Shown here piece after piece: positions 52,536 through 59,920 of a stretch of 64,000 nucleotides of DNA. The notes under the pieces are model-generated. The model was given only the letters and a program-made list of their open reading frames with translations. It had not been told where the DNA came from and did not search any database. The DNA lies in NCBI RefSeq assembly GCF_035590735.1, contig NZ_CP141595.1, forward strand, positions 1,397,001 through 1,461,000, written 5' to 3'. A program made the translations under genes and the position numbers. The number at the start of each line of letters is the position of its first letter. Within the stretch, counting starts at the first letter, position 1. This DNA is from Rossellomorea aquimaris. Lineage in GTDB: Bacteria > Bacillota > Bacilli > Bacillales > Bacillaceae_B.

Positions 52536-53921
52536 ATGGAATATCGTATAGAACGTGACACAATCGGAGAAATGAAAGTACCCAAGGAAAAATATTGGGG
52601 AGCACAGACGCAGCGAAGTAAAGAAAACTTCCAAATCGGTACAGAGAAAATGCCCATTGAGGTTACATATGCCTTCGCACACTTAAAGAAAGCCGCGGCA
52701 GTCGTCAACCACTCACTTGGTAAGCTTTCAGATGCCAAGAAGAAGGCGATTGGACAGGCATGTGATGAAATCCTCGATGGAAAGTGGGATGCCCATTTTC
52801 CCCTGGTTGTATGGCAAACTGGAAGTGGTACGCAATCTAATATGAACATAAATGAAGTCGTTTCCTATCGTGCGAATGAAATTCTCAAAGACAAGGGATC
52901 GGATGAAAAAGTCCATCCGAATGATGATGTGAACATGTCACAAAGCTCCAATGATACATTCCCTACAGCCATGCACATAGCAGCGTATCAAGAAATCGAA
53001 ACAAAGCTGTTTCCAGTCATTCAGGAATTCACTGCGACATTAAGAGAGAAAGAAAACCAATTCAGTGACATAATTAAAATCGGCCGTACACATCTTCAAG
53101 ATGCAACACCATTGACGCTCGGTCAGGAAATCAGCGGATGGCGTGCCATGATGGAAAAATCCTATAGTATGCTGAGAGAAAGCGTTCATCAATTAGTCAA
53201 TCTGGCTATCGGGGGGACGGCTGTAGGTACTGGAATTAACGCCGACCCGGAATTCGGTGACAAAGTGGCAAGACAACTAGAAGCTCAGACAGGCATCAAG
53301 TTTATCTCATCTGATAATAAGTTTCATGCCTTAACGTCCCACGATGAAATCGTGTACGTACACGGAGCTGTAAAAGCACTGGCAGCAGATCTGATGAAAA
53401 TAGCCAACGATGTAAGGTGGTTAGCGAGCGGTCCCCGTAGCGGGATTGGTGAGATAACGATACCTGCCAATGAACCAGGAAGTTCGATCATGCCGGGTAA
53501 AGTGAATCCGACCCAAAGTGAAGCAGTGACGATGGTAGTGACACAAGTATTTGGGAACGACGCGGCCATCGGATTTGCCGCCAGCCAGGGAAACTTCGAA
53601 CTTAATGTATTTAAACCAGTCATCATCTATAATATGCTGCAATCTGTACGCCTGCTTACAGATGGTATAAAGTCATTTAACGATAAGTGTGTGAAAGGAC
53701 TTGAAGCGAACGTGGAGGTAATAGAAGACTTTGTTCAAAGGTCCCTTATGCTCGTAACAGCACTAAATCCTCATATAGGATATGAAAAAGCGGCTGAAAT
53801 AGCCAAGAAAGCTCACAACAAGGGCTCTACATTAAAAGAAGCAGCCATCGAATCAGGATACCTGACAGAAGAGGAGTATAATAAGTGGATCGATCCGGCA
53901 AGCATGGTTCATAATAATTAA
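52536..53921 (+). CDS. fumC: Fumarate hydratase class II (FumC/CitG)
   Basis: A 461-residue TCA-cycle enzyme hydrating fumarate to L-malate. The superfamily signature [11 protein letters not shown] is near residue 315; other blocks are [29 protein letters not shown] and [20 protein letters not shown] with the catalytic His. Length fits CitG. AAGGGAGG is 7 bases before ATG 52536; the longer frame from 52500 is not favoured. Monocistronic. Confidence 0.97.
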   Translation: MEYRIERDTIGEMKVPKEKYWGAQTQRSKENFQIGTEKMPIEVTYAFAHLKKAAAVVNHSLGKLSDAKKKAIGQACDEILDGKWDAHFPLVVWQTGSGTQSNMNINEVVSYRANEILKDKGSDEKVHPNDDVNMSQSSNDTFPTAMHIAAYQEIETKLFPVIQEFTATLREKENQFSDIIKIGRTHLQDATPLTLGQEISGWRAMMEKSYSMLRESVHQLVNLAIGGTAVGTGINADPEFGDKVARQLEAQTGIKFISSDNKFHALTSHDEIVYVHGAVKALAADLMKIANDVRWLASGPRSGIGEITIPANEPGSSIMPGKVNPTQSEAVTMVVTQVFGNDAAIGFAASQGNFELNVFKPVIIYNMLQSVRLLTDGIKSFNDKCVKGLEANVEVIEDFVQRSLMLVTALNPHIGYEKAAEIAKKAHNKGSTLKEAAIESGYLTEEEYNKWIDPASMVHNN

Positions 53922-53983
53922 TATGAAGAGCTTGCTCCTGCTAGTGTCAGTTCTTTTTAAATAGGAGAGACAGCCAAAATGAA

Positions 53984-54010
53984 AACCCCCGGCCAAGGAC
54001 CGGGGGCTTT
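53984..54010. terminator. Bidirectional terminator
   Basis: CCCCCGG-ccaagga-CCGGGGG; on the minus strand it is followed by TTTTC. Ends the SASP transcript and possibly fumC. Confidence 0.85.
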
Positions 54011-54033
54011 ATCCATTCATATGAAATTGCTGA

Positions 54034-54252
54034 TTATTTTTGGTACCCGCCACCGATTTGTTGTTCAGCCATTTGAACCAGGCGTTTAGTGATTTCTCCA
54101 CCTACAGAACCGTTAGCACGAGCTGTAGCATCTGGTCCTAATTGTACGCCAAATTCAGAAGCGATTTCGTACTTCATTTGGTCGATTGCTTGTTGAGCTC
54201 CTGGAGCTACTAGTTGGTTAGATGAATTGCTGCGAGATTGTTGCTGTTGCAT
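54034..54252 (-). CDS. sspB: Alpha/beta-type small acid-soluble spore protein
   Basis: A 72-residue DNA-binding spore protein that coats forespore DNA and protects it from UV and heat. Both family signatures are present: [20 protein letters not shown] with the GPR protease site KYEIASEFG, and [22 protein letters not shown] precedes ATG 54252. The position near yheE and the yhe genes matches B. subtilis sspB, though SspA-like would be equally valid on sequence alone. A sigma-G promoter and a tRNA-like fold lie upstream. Confidence 0.92.
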   Translation of the reverse strand: MQQQQSRSNSSNQLVAPGAQQAIDQMKYEIASEFGVQLGPDATARANGSVGGEITKRLVQMAEQQIGGGYQK

Positions 54253-54288
54253 AATCTGTCATCTCCTTAAAATGTATAAGATTTTTTT

Positions 54289-54357
54289 TGGTTGGGTTAG
54301 CTGGAATTGCACCAGCCCGCTATTCCATGAGCGACCATCTTAGTATGGTGTAACCCA
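54289..54357 (-). ncRNA. tRNA-like cloverleaf with 3' CCA in the sspB leader (TLS-A)
   Basis: 69 nt on the minus strand. Acceptor TGGGTTA/TAACCCA (7 perfect pairs), arm CCAT-actaag-ATGG, arm CGCT-catggaat-AGCG, T-like arm GCTGG-TGCAATT-CCAGC (5 pairs, 7-nt loop), then A plus CCA. It departs from a true tRNA: C at position 8, D-loop of 6 without GG, 8-nt anticodon loop and almost no variable region. It lies between the predicted sigma-G start and the SASP ribosome site. Confidence 0.6.
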
Positions 54358-54374
54358 TCGAGTGGGGTGAGAGA

Positions 54375-54470
54375 ATGCTTGTTGCTGCCTTGTTACTAGG
54401 TATTATGGTTATTTTGGGACAATATATTCAACTTGGTTACAGGGAATTTATTCCTGTTAAATACCTATAA
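54375..54470 (+). CDS. Possible 31-residue membrane peptide
   Basis: Short ORF beginning MLVAALLLGIMVILGQYIQL, one hydrophobic helix then a polar tail. GGGGTGAGAG lies before ATG 54375. It overlaps the sigma-G promoter of sspB on the other strand. It could correspond to a YheF-type small protein, but this is not established; it may be a chance ORF. Confidence 0.35.
   Translation: MLVAALLLGIMVILGQYIQLGYREFIPVKYL
54401..54430 (-). promoter_or_regulatory. Sigma-G promoter of sspB
   Basis: On the minus strand TGAATA (54430-54425), 17-base spacer, CATAATA (54407-54401), close to the sigma-G consensus. Transcription would begin near 54394, giving a leader of about 140 nt that includes TLS-A. Confidence 0.75.
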
Positions 54471-54548
54471 GTTTTCTACATAAATCATCGTGATTGTAAA
54501 AAAGATACCACTATACAATGAATTAGATTGAAAGTATGGTGACACAGC

Positions 54549-54800
54549 ATGAAAGCTTGCGCATTATGTAATGGGATTGTTGAATACAGGGGACTTTGCC
54601 GGAAGTGCGGGGACTCAACAACAGATCAGGGAAGGTATTATGATTTTTACGATGAGTACAGTGCGTATATGGATATACAGCATGTACAATTAGCCGATGG
54701 TATTCCGAATAGCAGCTGCTCTGATACTTGCCTTCATCTTTTCACATGCAGACGATGTGGGGAAGAAGAGGGGAAAAGCATAGATTTGACAGAGTTTTAA
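54549..54800 (+). CDS. Small zinc-ribbon-like protein, 83 residues
   Basis: Eight cysteines arranged mostly as pairs: CALC, CRKC, a spaced SCSDTC, and CRRC. This suggests one or two Zn ribbons. The middle is acidic and Tyr-rich (GRYYDFYDEYSAYMDIQH). No named family recognised. Ribosome site is weak (GGTGAC). A strong bidirectional terminator follows. Confidence 0.6.
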   Translation: MKACALCNGIVEYRGLCRKCGDSTTDQGRYYDFYDEYSAYMDIQHVQLADGIPNSSCSDTCLHLFTCRRCGEEEGKSIDLTEF

Positions 54801-54807
54801 ACGATGT

Positions 54808-54845
54808 AAAAAATGCCGCACTCGTGTATGAGTGCGGCATTTTTT
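54808..54845. terminator. Bidirectional terminator
   Basis: AAATGCCGCACTC-gtgtat-GAGTGCGGCATTTTTT between the zinc-ribbon gene and msmX. Confidence 0.93.
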
Positions 54846-54871
54846 AAAATTAAGTAATAAGCGCTTTTATT

Positions 54872-55969
54872 TTATCGAATTCTTGACTCAGATTCAGAAT
54901 CAAAGAAATGGGCTTTGTTCATATCAAAGGCAAGTTCAATTGTTTGACCGGCAGCGATATCGGTACGAGAGTCAACCCGGGCTACAAACTCTTGTCCTTC
55001 TAATTGAGAGTAAAGCATTGTTTCAGCACCTGTTAACTCAGATACTTCAATTTTCGCAGTGATTTTCGCACCTTGTGCAGTATCTAAGAATAGTGGCTCA
55101 TCATGAATATCTTCAGGACGCACTCCCAGAATGATGCTCTTGCCTACATGACCTTGTTCACGAAGCACTTTCATTTTCCCTTCCGGTACAGATACCTTGG
55201 TATTTCCAATTACGAATTTACCATCTTCAAGGGAGCCGTGGAAGAAGTTCATAGCAGGTGATCCAATGAATCCGCCTACGAAAACATTTTCCGGCTTATC
55301 GTATACTTCTTTAGGAGAACCAACTTGTTGTATGACTCCATCTTTCATGACAACAATACGTGTTGCCATTGTCATCGCTTCTGTTTGGTCATGTGTTACG
55401 TAAATAGTAGTAGTTTGTAAACGTTGGTGAAGCTTGGCGATTTCAGCACGCATTTGAACACGAAGCTTAGCATCAAGGTTGGATAATGGTTCATCCATCA
55501 AGAACACTTTCGCATCACGAACGATGGCACGGCCAAGTGCTACACGCTGACGCTGACCACCTGATAATGCTTTCGGTTTACGATCAAGCAGTGCTTCCAG
55601 ACCAAGAATCTTTGCCGCTTCTTGAACACGACGGTCAATTTCTTGTTTATCGAACTTACGTAATTTAAGACCAAAGGCCATATTATCATATACGCTCATG
55701 TGTGGGTATAGGGCATAGTTCTGGAAAACCATGGCGATGTCGCGGTCTTTTGGTGCAACATCGTTTACTCGCTTTCCATCGATAGAGAAATCTCCTTTAG
55801 AGATTTCTTCTAGTCCGGCAATCATACGCAGAGTCGTTGACTTCCCGCAACCTGAAGGTCCTACAAATACGATAAACTCTTTATCCTGAATATGAAGATT
55901 AAAGTCATTTACTGCCGTAACCTTACCATCATAAATTTTGTGGATGTTTTCTAATTTTAATTCAGCCAT
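54872..55969 (-). CDS. msmX: MsmX, shared sugar ABC transporter ATPase
   Basis: A 365-residue MalK/UgpC-type ATPase. Walker A GPSGCGKST at residues 37-45, Q-loop VFQNYALYPHMSV, signature LSGGQRQR, Walker B VFLMDEPLSNLDA, His-switch YVTHDQTEA, and a C-terminal TOBE domain (GVRPEDIHDE). In B. subtilis MsmX energises several sugar importers. The start at 55969 gives exactly the B. subtilis length; GGAGAAGG precedes it. yxkF follows in the same relative position as in B. subtilis. Confidence 0.93.
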   Translation of the reverse strand: MAELKLENIHKIYDGKVTAVNDFNLHIQDKEFIVFVGPSGCGKSTTLRMIAGLEEISKGDFSIDGKRVNDVAPKDRDIAMVFQNYALYPHMSVYDNMAFGLKLRKFDKQEIDRRVQEAAKILGLEALLDRKPKALSGGQRQRVALGRAIVRDAKVFLMDEPLSNLDAKLRVQMRAEIAKLHQRLQTTTIYVTHDQTEAMTMATRIVVMKDGVIQQVGSPKEVYDKPENVFVGGFIGSPAMNFFHGSLEDGKFVIGNTKVSVPEGKMKVLREQGHVGKSIILGVRPEDIHDEPLFLDTAQGAKITAKIEVSELTGAETMLYSQLEGQEFVARVDSRTDIAAGQTIELAFDMNKAHFFDSESESRIR

Positions 55970-56066
55970 TTTACCTTCTCCTCCTTGAAATGCAATCGTT
56001 TTCATCTATAGCCCTATTGTAGAGAAAGCGGATTCAAAACGATATGGTCAACTTGCACAAAGTTCT

Positions 56067-56981
56067 TTATTCCTTTTTATGCAGATTGTCTGATTGAAAG
56101 TTCAAGCACGCGAAATAGGCTAAAATTCCACCTTGAAAGGTTTTAATATCAATATTGGTTTTTTCAATGAACTTATCAATTCGATACTGTACGCTATTCC
56201 GATGCATAAATAGTTTCTTGGCAGTCTGACTGATATTTGATTGATGTTCGAGAAAAGCCTTAACAGTGTGAATCAATTCAGGATCTTCTTGAAAGGTGTC
56301 AGCCACCTTTGTGAAAATTTGTTTTTTCCATTCCTGAGGTAGATGATGCAGAGCAAATTCAGGCAGAACCGTCACCACGGATTGAATAAATGCCTGCTTC
56401 TGCACCGTTCTGGAGAATGAAAACAATTCCCGTTCATATTTAAAGGTGAGAGGGAATTGTGAAACCTCATGAAATTGTCCTATGAAATAAGAAAGACTGA
56501 CGAAGAAGTCCGACTCAATTACATGGGAAATCGACAGTAATTGCTCTTCATCCAAATTCCAATCATTCTCCTCTTCAATGAGCAACCCCATATTATCATC
56601 TTGCAATACAAGAATTGTGTTGAGGGGTAAAAGATGTTGAAACGCCTCTTTTAATAGAAGCTGGTCCAAACTCTCCTTCATTGAGAATTGAATGATACGG
56701 AACTCGCTGGCTATATTTGAAGGCATTGGTCCATTCTTATATAAATAGGTGAACCATTCCATTGAAATGGGTGAATCATTGATCGATCCGGATGGATTTA
56801 TTATCTCTTTGAACAAGCAGTGTAATAACGCCATTTCCTCTTGAGTGATCTCACTTCTATCAATGCCTATGTATTCATCTTCTGCTTCATTTGTAAACCA
56901 AATCTTTGTAGGTTCAAGATTGGTTGGATAATGGTTTTGGATTATGGCAGCAGGAAATTTTTTACGTAAAGGTGTAAACAT
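56067..56981 (-). CDS. yxkF: YxkF-like PucR/CdaR-type regulator
   Basis: A 304-residue protein. The C-terminal HTH_30 domain (DPELIHTVKAFLEHQSNISQ, TAKKLFMHRNSVQYRIDKFI) is the PucR/CdaR DNA-binding module. The N-terminal ~230 residues form a sensor-like region without a motif I recognise. It lies next to msmX as yxkF does in B. subtilis; the regulated genes are unknown. Confidence 0.82.
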   Translation of the reverse strand: MFTPLRKKFPAAIIQNHYPTNLEPTKIWFTNEAEDEYIGIDRSEITQEEMALLHCLFKEIINPSGSINDSPISMEWFTYLYKNGPMPSNIASEFRIIQFSMKESLDQLLLKEAFQHLLPLNTILVLQDDNMGLLIEEENDWNLDEEQLLSISHVIESDFFVSLSYFIGQFHEVSQFPLTFKYERELFSFSRTVQKQAFIQSVVTVLPEFALHHLPQEWKKQIFTKVADTFQEDPELIHTVKAFLEHQSNISQTAKKLFMHRNSVQYRIDKFIEKTNIDIKTFQGGILAYFACLNFQSDNLHKKE

Positions 56982-57130
56982 GTCATCCCTCTTTGTTCAT
57001 TATTATAGTAAAAAAGGTTATAATGACTATTGTACTCAAATAGTTGGATTAATCAAAGTGTGCATTATTGCAAAAAATCGCTAATTTTAATACTATTGAA
57101 GAATGAATAAATCATTATGGGGTGTCCTAA

Positions 57131-57391
57131 ATGGAATATACTAAAGAAGTTACGAATCGAATGAAACGTCTTGAAGGTCAAGTGCGCGGCGTATTGAAAA
57201 TGATGGAAGAGGAAAAACACTGTAAGGATGTTGTAACTCAATTATCTGCCGTACGTACTGCCGTTGATCGTACATTAGGTCTCATCGTTGCGAAAAACTT
57301 GGAAGCCTGCATACGTGAATCGGAAGAAGAGGGTATCAATGCAGAAGATGCTATTCAAGAAGCCGTCAATATGCTTGTCAGAAGTCGATAA
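57131..57391 (+). CDS. CsoR/FrmR-family regulator with CstR-type residues
   Basis: An 86-residue all-helical repressor of the DUF156 family. Cys31 (EKHCKDV) and Cys60 (NLEACIRE) are present, but the position of the CsoR Cu-ligand His is Asn56. Cys-Asn-Cys rather than Cys-His-Cys is the pattern of CstR, a persulfide/sulfite sensor, so copper sensing is unlikely. No rhodanese or sulfur gene is adjacent. Monocistronic. Confidence 0.85.
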   Translation: MEYTKEVTNRMKRLEGQVRGVLKMMEEEKHCKDVVTQLSAVRTAVDRTLGLIVAKNLEACIRESEEEGINAEDAIQEAVNMLVRSR

Positions 57392-57398
57392 ATACTAA

Positions 57399-57438
57399 AA
57401 GCTGCCGAAGGATGATGATCCTTTTTGGCAGCTTTTTT
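57399..57438 (+). terminator. Terminator after the CstR-like gene
   Basis: AAAGCTGCC...GGCAGCTTTTTT with an inner AGGAT/ATCCT pair. Confidence 0.92.
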
Positions 57439-57442
57439 GTTT

Positions 57443-57567
57443 GTCCAGCTCCTGCGCCTAGCCCCTCGAGGTCATAAGTCAGTCTTGCTAAAAAGGCAAA
57501 AAGCGCCTTTCCAGCAAGCCCGCCTTATGCTTGTCGGGGCTGTACAAGGCGCATCCGCTTTTCTATT
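57443..57567 (+). repeat. Intergenic hairpin repeat R1, copy 5
   Basis: Same constant blocks as the 4.3-4.9 kb copies (GTCCAGCTCC, CTCGAGGTCATAAGTCA, GCCTTATGCTTGTC, CCGCTTTTCT). Stems have other sequences that still pair: GCGCCTAGCCCC with GGGGCTG...GGCGC and TCTTGCT with AGCAAG. Confidence 0.88.
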
Positions 57568-57690
57568 GCCCAGCTCCGGTGGCTAGAGGCTCAAGGTCAT
57601 AAGCCAAGAATGCCAAAAAGGCAAAGAGCGCCTTTCCGGCATTCTTGTCTTACGCTTGTCGCCTCTGGGCAAGCCCCCTCCGCTTTTCTA
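57568..57690 (+). repeat. Intergenic hairpin repeat R1, copy 6
   Basis: Tandem to copy 5. Stems AGAGGC/GCCTCT, AGAATGCC/GGCATTCT and AGGC/GCCT. Its right end supplies the stop codon (minus strand, 57688-57690) of the next gene. Confidence 0.85.
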
Positions 57691-57867
57691 TTTTGGCGGT
57701 TCTTCATGTTCAGTAATCTCTATTGCTTCTTCGATGTTGGTTGTGTTTTCCCTCATGTGGACGGAACCCCCGGACATGCCCTCGTTGATAAAACGGTCCA
57801 CATCGAGAAATACTTTTTCTTTTCCTTCGTAATTGGTATCTGGAAGGAATTGATCATCTTTTTTCAT
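57688..57867 (-). CDS. Small hydrophilic protein, 59 residues
   Basis: Acidic protein containing FLPDTNYEGKEKVFLDVDRF and GMSGGSVHMRENTTNIEEA and ending EEPPK, a pattern I associate with small conserved hypothetical proteins of Bacillus, function unknown. AGGAGG is 9 bases before ATG 57867; another in-frame ATG at 57873 is too close. The stop lies inside repeat copy 6. Confidence 0.65.
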   Translation of the reverse strand: MKKDDQFLPDTNYEGKEKVFLDVDRFINEGMSGGSVHMRENTTNIEEAIEITEHEEPPK

Positions 57868-57964
57868 GCTCATCAGCCTCCTTACTTTAGTTTTGGAAAG
57901 GAAGCTGAAGTTATGCATGAAGGATCATTAATTTCTCTTTTTCAGGTGAATTATGTGCGTTCCA

Positions 57965-58174
57965 TCAATCATAAACGTGGAATAGCATCAGTTCATGAAG
58001 TTGCTTCTTAAGGGTGTCTTCCTTATCAGCCGGTGGAGTGGCGCCGGTCCATTCGATTTTACCATCTTTATGGTAATTACCTTGATATTTAGTCCCGCTG
58101 AAGTAAAAGGAAAACGTCCAGCCGGGGAGCTGTTTATTTTCGAACATGCTTTTATATTGAAAATGTTGAATCAT
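57965..58174 (-). CDS. yheE: YheE-family protein
   Basis: A 69-residue soluble protein (MIQHFQYKSMFENKQLPGW, FSFYFSGTKYQGNYHKDGKI, LHELMLFHVYD) matching the YheE family, conserved near sspB and yheD in Bacillus. GGAGGTGATG precedes the ATG. Function unknown. Confidence 0.85.
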   Translation of the reverse strand: MIQHFQYKSMFENKQLPGWTFSFYFSGTKYQGNYHKDGKIEWTGATPPADKEDTLKKQLHELMLFHVYD

Positions 58175-58197
58175 TTTTCATCACCTCCACTATTTAT

Positions 58198-58211
58198 TGT
58201 AAACGTTTTAA
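58198..58211. promoter_or_regulatory. Possible cre site between yheE and the ferritin-like gene
   Basis: TGTAAACGTTTTAA matches the cre consensus at 13 of 14 positions. It lies 24 bases from the yheE start and 90 from the ferritin-like start. Could serve either gene. Confidence 0.4.
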
Positions 58212-58301
58212 TACATGCTGTGTAGGTGTGGGTGTTAAATGTATCATAAATGGAATTCCCCTCTAATAGAATTTATTGAAGAGATAGAGGAGGGACGAAG
58301 A

Positions 58302-58700
58302 ATGAATTCGTTTATTCGTGATTTGCAAAAGGCGATCAGTGATGAATGGACAGCCTATTATTTCTATAAAGAATTAAAAGGGCGGACGAATAATCCGTTA
58401 TATGTAGAGTTTATCGATCATGCCCGGAAGGATGAAAAAGTGCATTATGAAATGTTCCAATACCTCCATTATTTATTGACGGGAGAGTATTACGAACATA
58501 AGAAAGAGAAGGTAGGTTTTACTACATTTAAAGAAGGAGTCCTGAGGGCACTGAAGGATGAGCTTGAGGCTGCAGAATTCTACAGGGACATGCTGCTGGA
58601 AATTCCGAATCAACAAGCCTATAAGCCTCTTTTTATTGCCATGACTGATGAAATGGAACATGCTACGAGATTTTCTACTATCTATAATTCATTACGGTAA
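58302..58700 (+). CDS. Ferritin-like/rubrerythrin-type di-iron protein
   Basis: A 132-residue four-helix protein. Candidate iron ligands are Glu in AISDEWTAYYFY, Glu and His in ARKDEKVHYEMF, Glu in LKDELEAAEFY and Glu and His in TDEMEHATRF, the rubrerythrin-like pattern. There is no rubredoxin domain. GAGGAGGGA points to ATG 58302. Spore-associated proteins of this fold exist; the role here, peroxide or iron handling, is inferred. Confidence 0.8.
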   Translation: MNSFIRDLQKAISDEWTAYYFYKELKGRTNNPLYVEFIDHARKDEKVHYEMFQYLHYLLTGEYYEHKKEKVGFTTFKEGVLRALKDELEAAEFYRDMLLEIPNQQAYKPLFIAMTDEMEHATRFSTIYNSLR

Positions 58701-58709
58701 GAATGAAAA

Positions 58710-58740
58710 AGGTTGAACCAATGGATTCAACCTTCGTTAT
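58710..58740. terminator. Bidirectional terminator
   Basis: AAGGTTGAA-ccaatgga-TTCAACCTT; minus-strand side runs into TTTTTC. It overlaps the last codons of the ATP-grasp gene at 58727. Confidence 0.85.
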
Positions 58741-59920
58741 TTTTAGCACTGAGTGTGAAGAATGTTCGGACAAGCTGTTTACGCCGTTTGTTTTCAATTT
58801 CTTCTTCATCAAAGCTCATGGGCTTTGAATTGATTTCAAATAATACAAAGCCCCCATGTTCCCGGGGGGCTAAGTCGATGGAGAACTCTCCAACATAACC
58901 AAAGGATTTAGCAAGCTCTTCCCCACATATTTGAACGATCCGTGAGATTTCCTTTTTGGTATGAGCGTCATTGACTTCTTTAAGTGAAATAATCTTCCCA
59001 CCGGTAGGTACATGGGTGGTTACTTCCTGTCGCTGTGACATGCGGACGCCGATGCCTATTAAACGAAAATCTTCTCCCGTGTGAAGGACTAATATCCGGA
59101 AGTCATAACGATGATCATGCAATGTTTTACAGGAAACGGCTTCCTGCATGATCCACTGGTTACTATCAAACCATTCGCTGTATGATTGAAACAGGCGGGA
59201 AACATTTAAGAACCTCTCCATTTTTTTAATGCTTTTACAGAGGATACGTCCATTGTCATCGATCTCGATGAGTCTGATTCCTTTTCCTTGCGAAGCGAGA
59301 GAGTGTTTCACATACACTTTTTTATGTGTCGTAAGAAAGTTGATGAAGGACTCTTCATTTGTGACAAGTTCAGTTTGAGGCAGGTATGGATCGAGTTCAC
59401 GATTTTTGGACAGAAGCTGGTATATTTTCCATTTGTTAAAGAAATGAGGGTTGAAAAAAGGAATTTTATGTTCCTTGATAAAATGGAGGAGCTTCTCATA
59501 AGCCAGATTTTGCTCAGCATGCCTCGAGGGCACGCGATTGTATATGACGTTTGGAACAGGAAATAGGCATTTTACCCATTTGTTTAATGGCTGATTGTAC
59601 ATGATTCCGGAAATGGAATCACCGAAAACATCTTGAGGAGAGAAGACAAAACAGATTCCACCTGCCTGTTCAACGTCCAGTTGAATGGATCGAAACAATT
59701 CAAAATTCCCTTTGTATTTATTCCTTTCCTCCTTACTTGCTACGATTCCGATCAGGGGGACCGCCGGAATATTCTTCTGATGGGGTGAGATGGTGAATTG
59801 ATAGCAATCTTTTGAACCCTTAGAAGAAAGCAGAAATGAATTCTTCGCAAACCCATATGTCGTTATGGATTCTTCCACATGAAAAAAGGTTTTCTTCACC
59901 CGATCATAAAGGATGTTCAT
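58727..59920 (-). CDS. YheC/YheD-family ATP-grasp protein (fourth of operon)
   Basis: A 397-residue protein of the YheC/YheD ATP-grasp family found in the spore coat. N-terminal region with IGIVASKEE and VPNVIYNRVPSRHAE, ATP-binding KVYVKHSLASQGKGIRLIEI, HRYDFRILVLHTG and the metal-binding end GEFSIDLAPREHGGFVLFEI followed by NSKP. It overlaps the preceding gene by 4 bases. The reaction is unknown; the fold forms amide or ester bonds from a carboxylate, suggesting modification of coat or peptide substrate. Confidence 0.85.
   Translation of the reverse strand: MNILYDRVKKTFFHVEESITTYGFAKNSFLLSSKGSKDCYQFTISPHQKNIPAVPLIGIVASKEERNKYKGNFELFRSIQLDVEQAGGICFVFSPQDVFGDSISGIMYNQPLNKWVKCLFPVPNVIYNRVPSRHAEQNLAYEKLLHFIKEHKIPFFNPHFFNKWKIYQLLSKNRELDPYLPQTELVTNEESFINFLTTHKKVYVKHSLASQGKGIRLIEIDDNGRILCKSIKKMERFLNVSRLFQSYSEWFDSNQWIMQEAVSCKTLHDHRYDFRILVLHTGEDFRLIGIGVRMSQRQEVTTHVPTGGKIISLKEVNDAHTKKEISRIVQICGEELAKSFGYVGEFSIDLAPREHGGFVLFEINSKPMSFDEEEIENKRRKQLVRTFFTLSAKNNEG

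Noticed and set aside
54336..54342. CATACTA as the sigma-G -10 element of sspB
   Set aside because: No fitting -35 lies 17-18 bases upstream; the pair TGAATA/CATAATA at 54401-54430 is much better and CATACTA falls in an arm of the tRNA-like fold.
54289..54357. Annotation of TLS-A as a normal tRNA gene
   Set aside because: The D-loop lacks GG, the anticodon loop has 8 bases, the variable region is nearly absent and position 8 is C; no amino acid identity can be assigned.
54844..54875. cre-like sequence near the end of msmX
   Set aside because: It is at the 3' end of the gene on the far side from the promoter and the match is poor.
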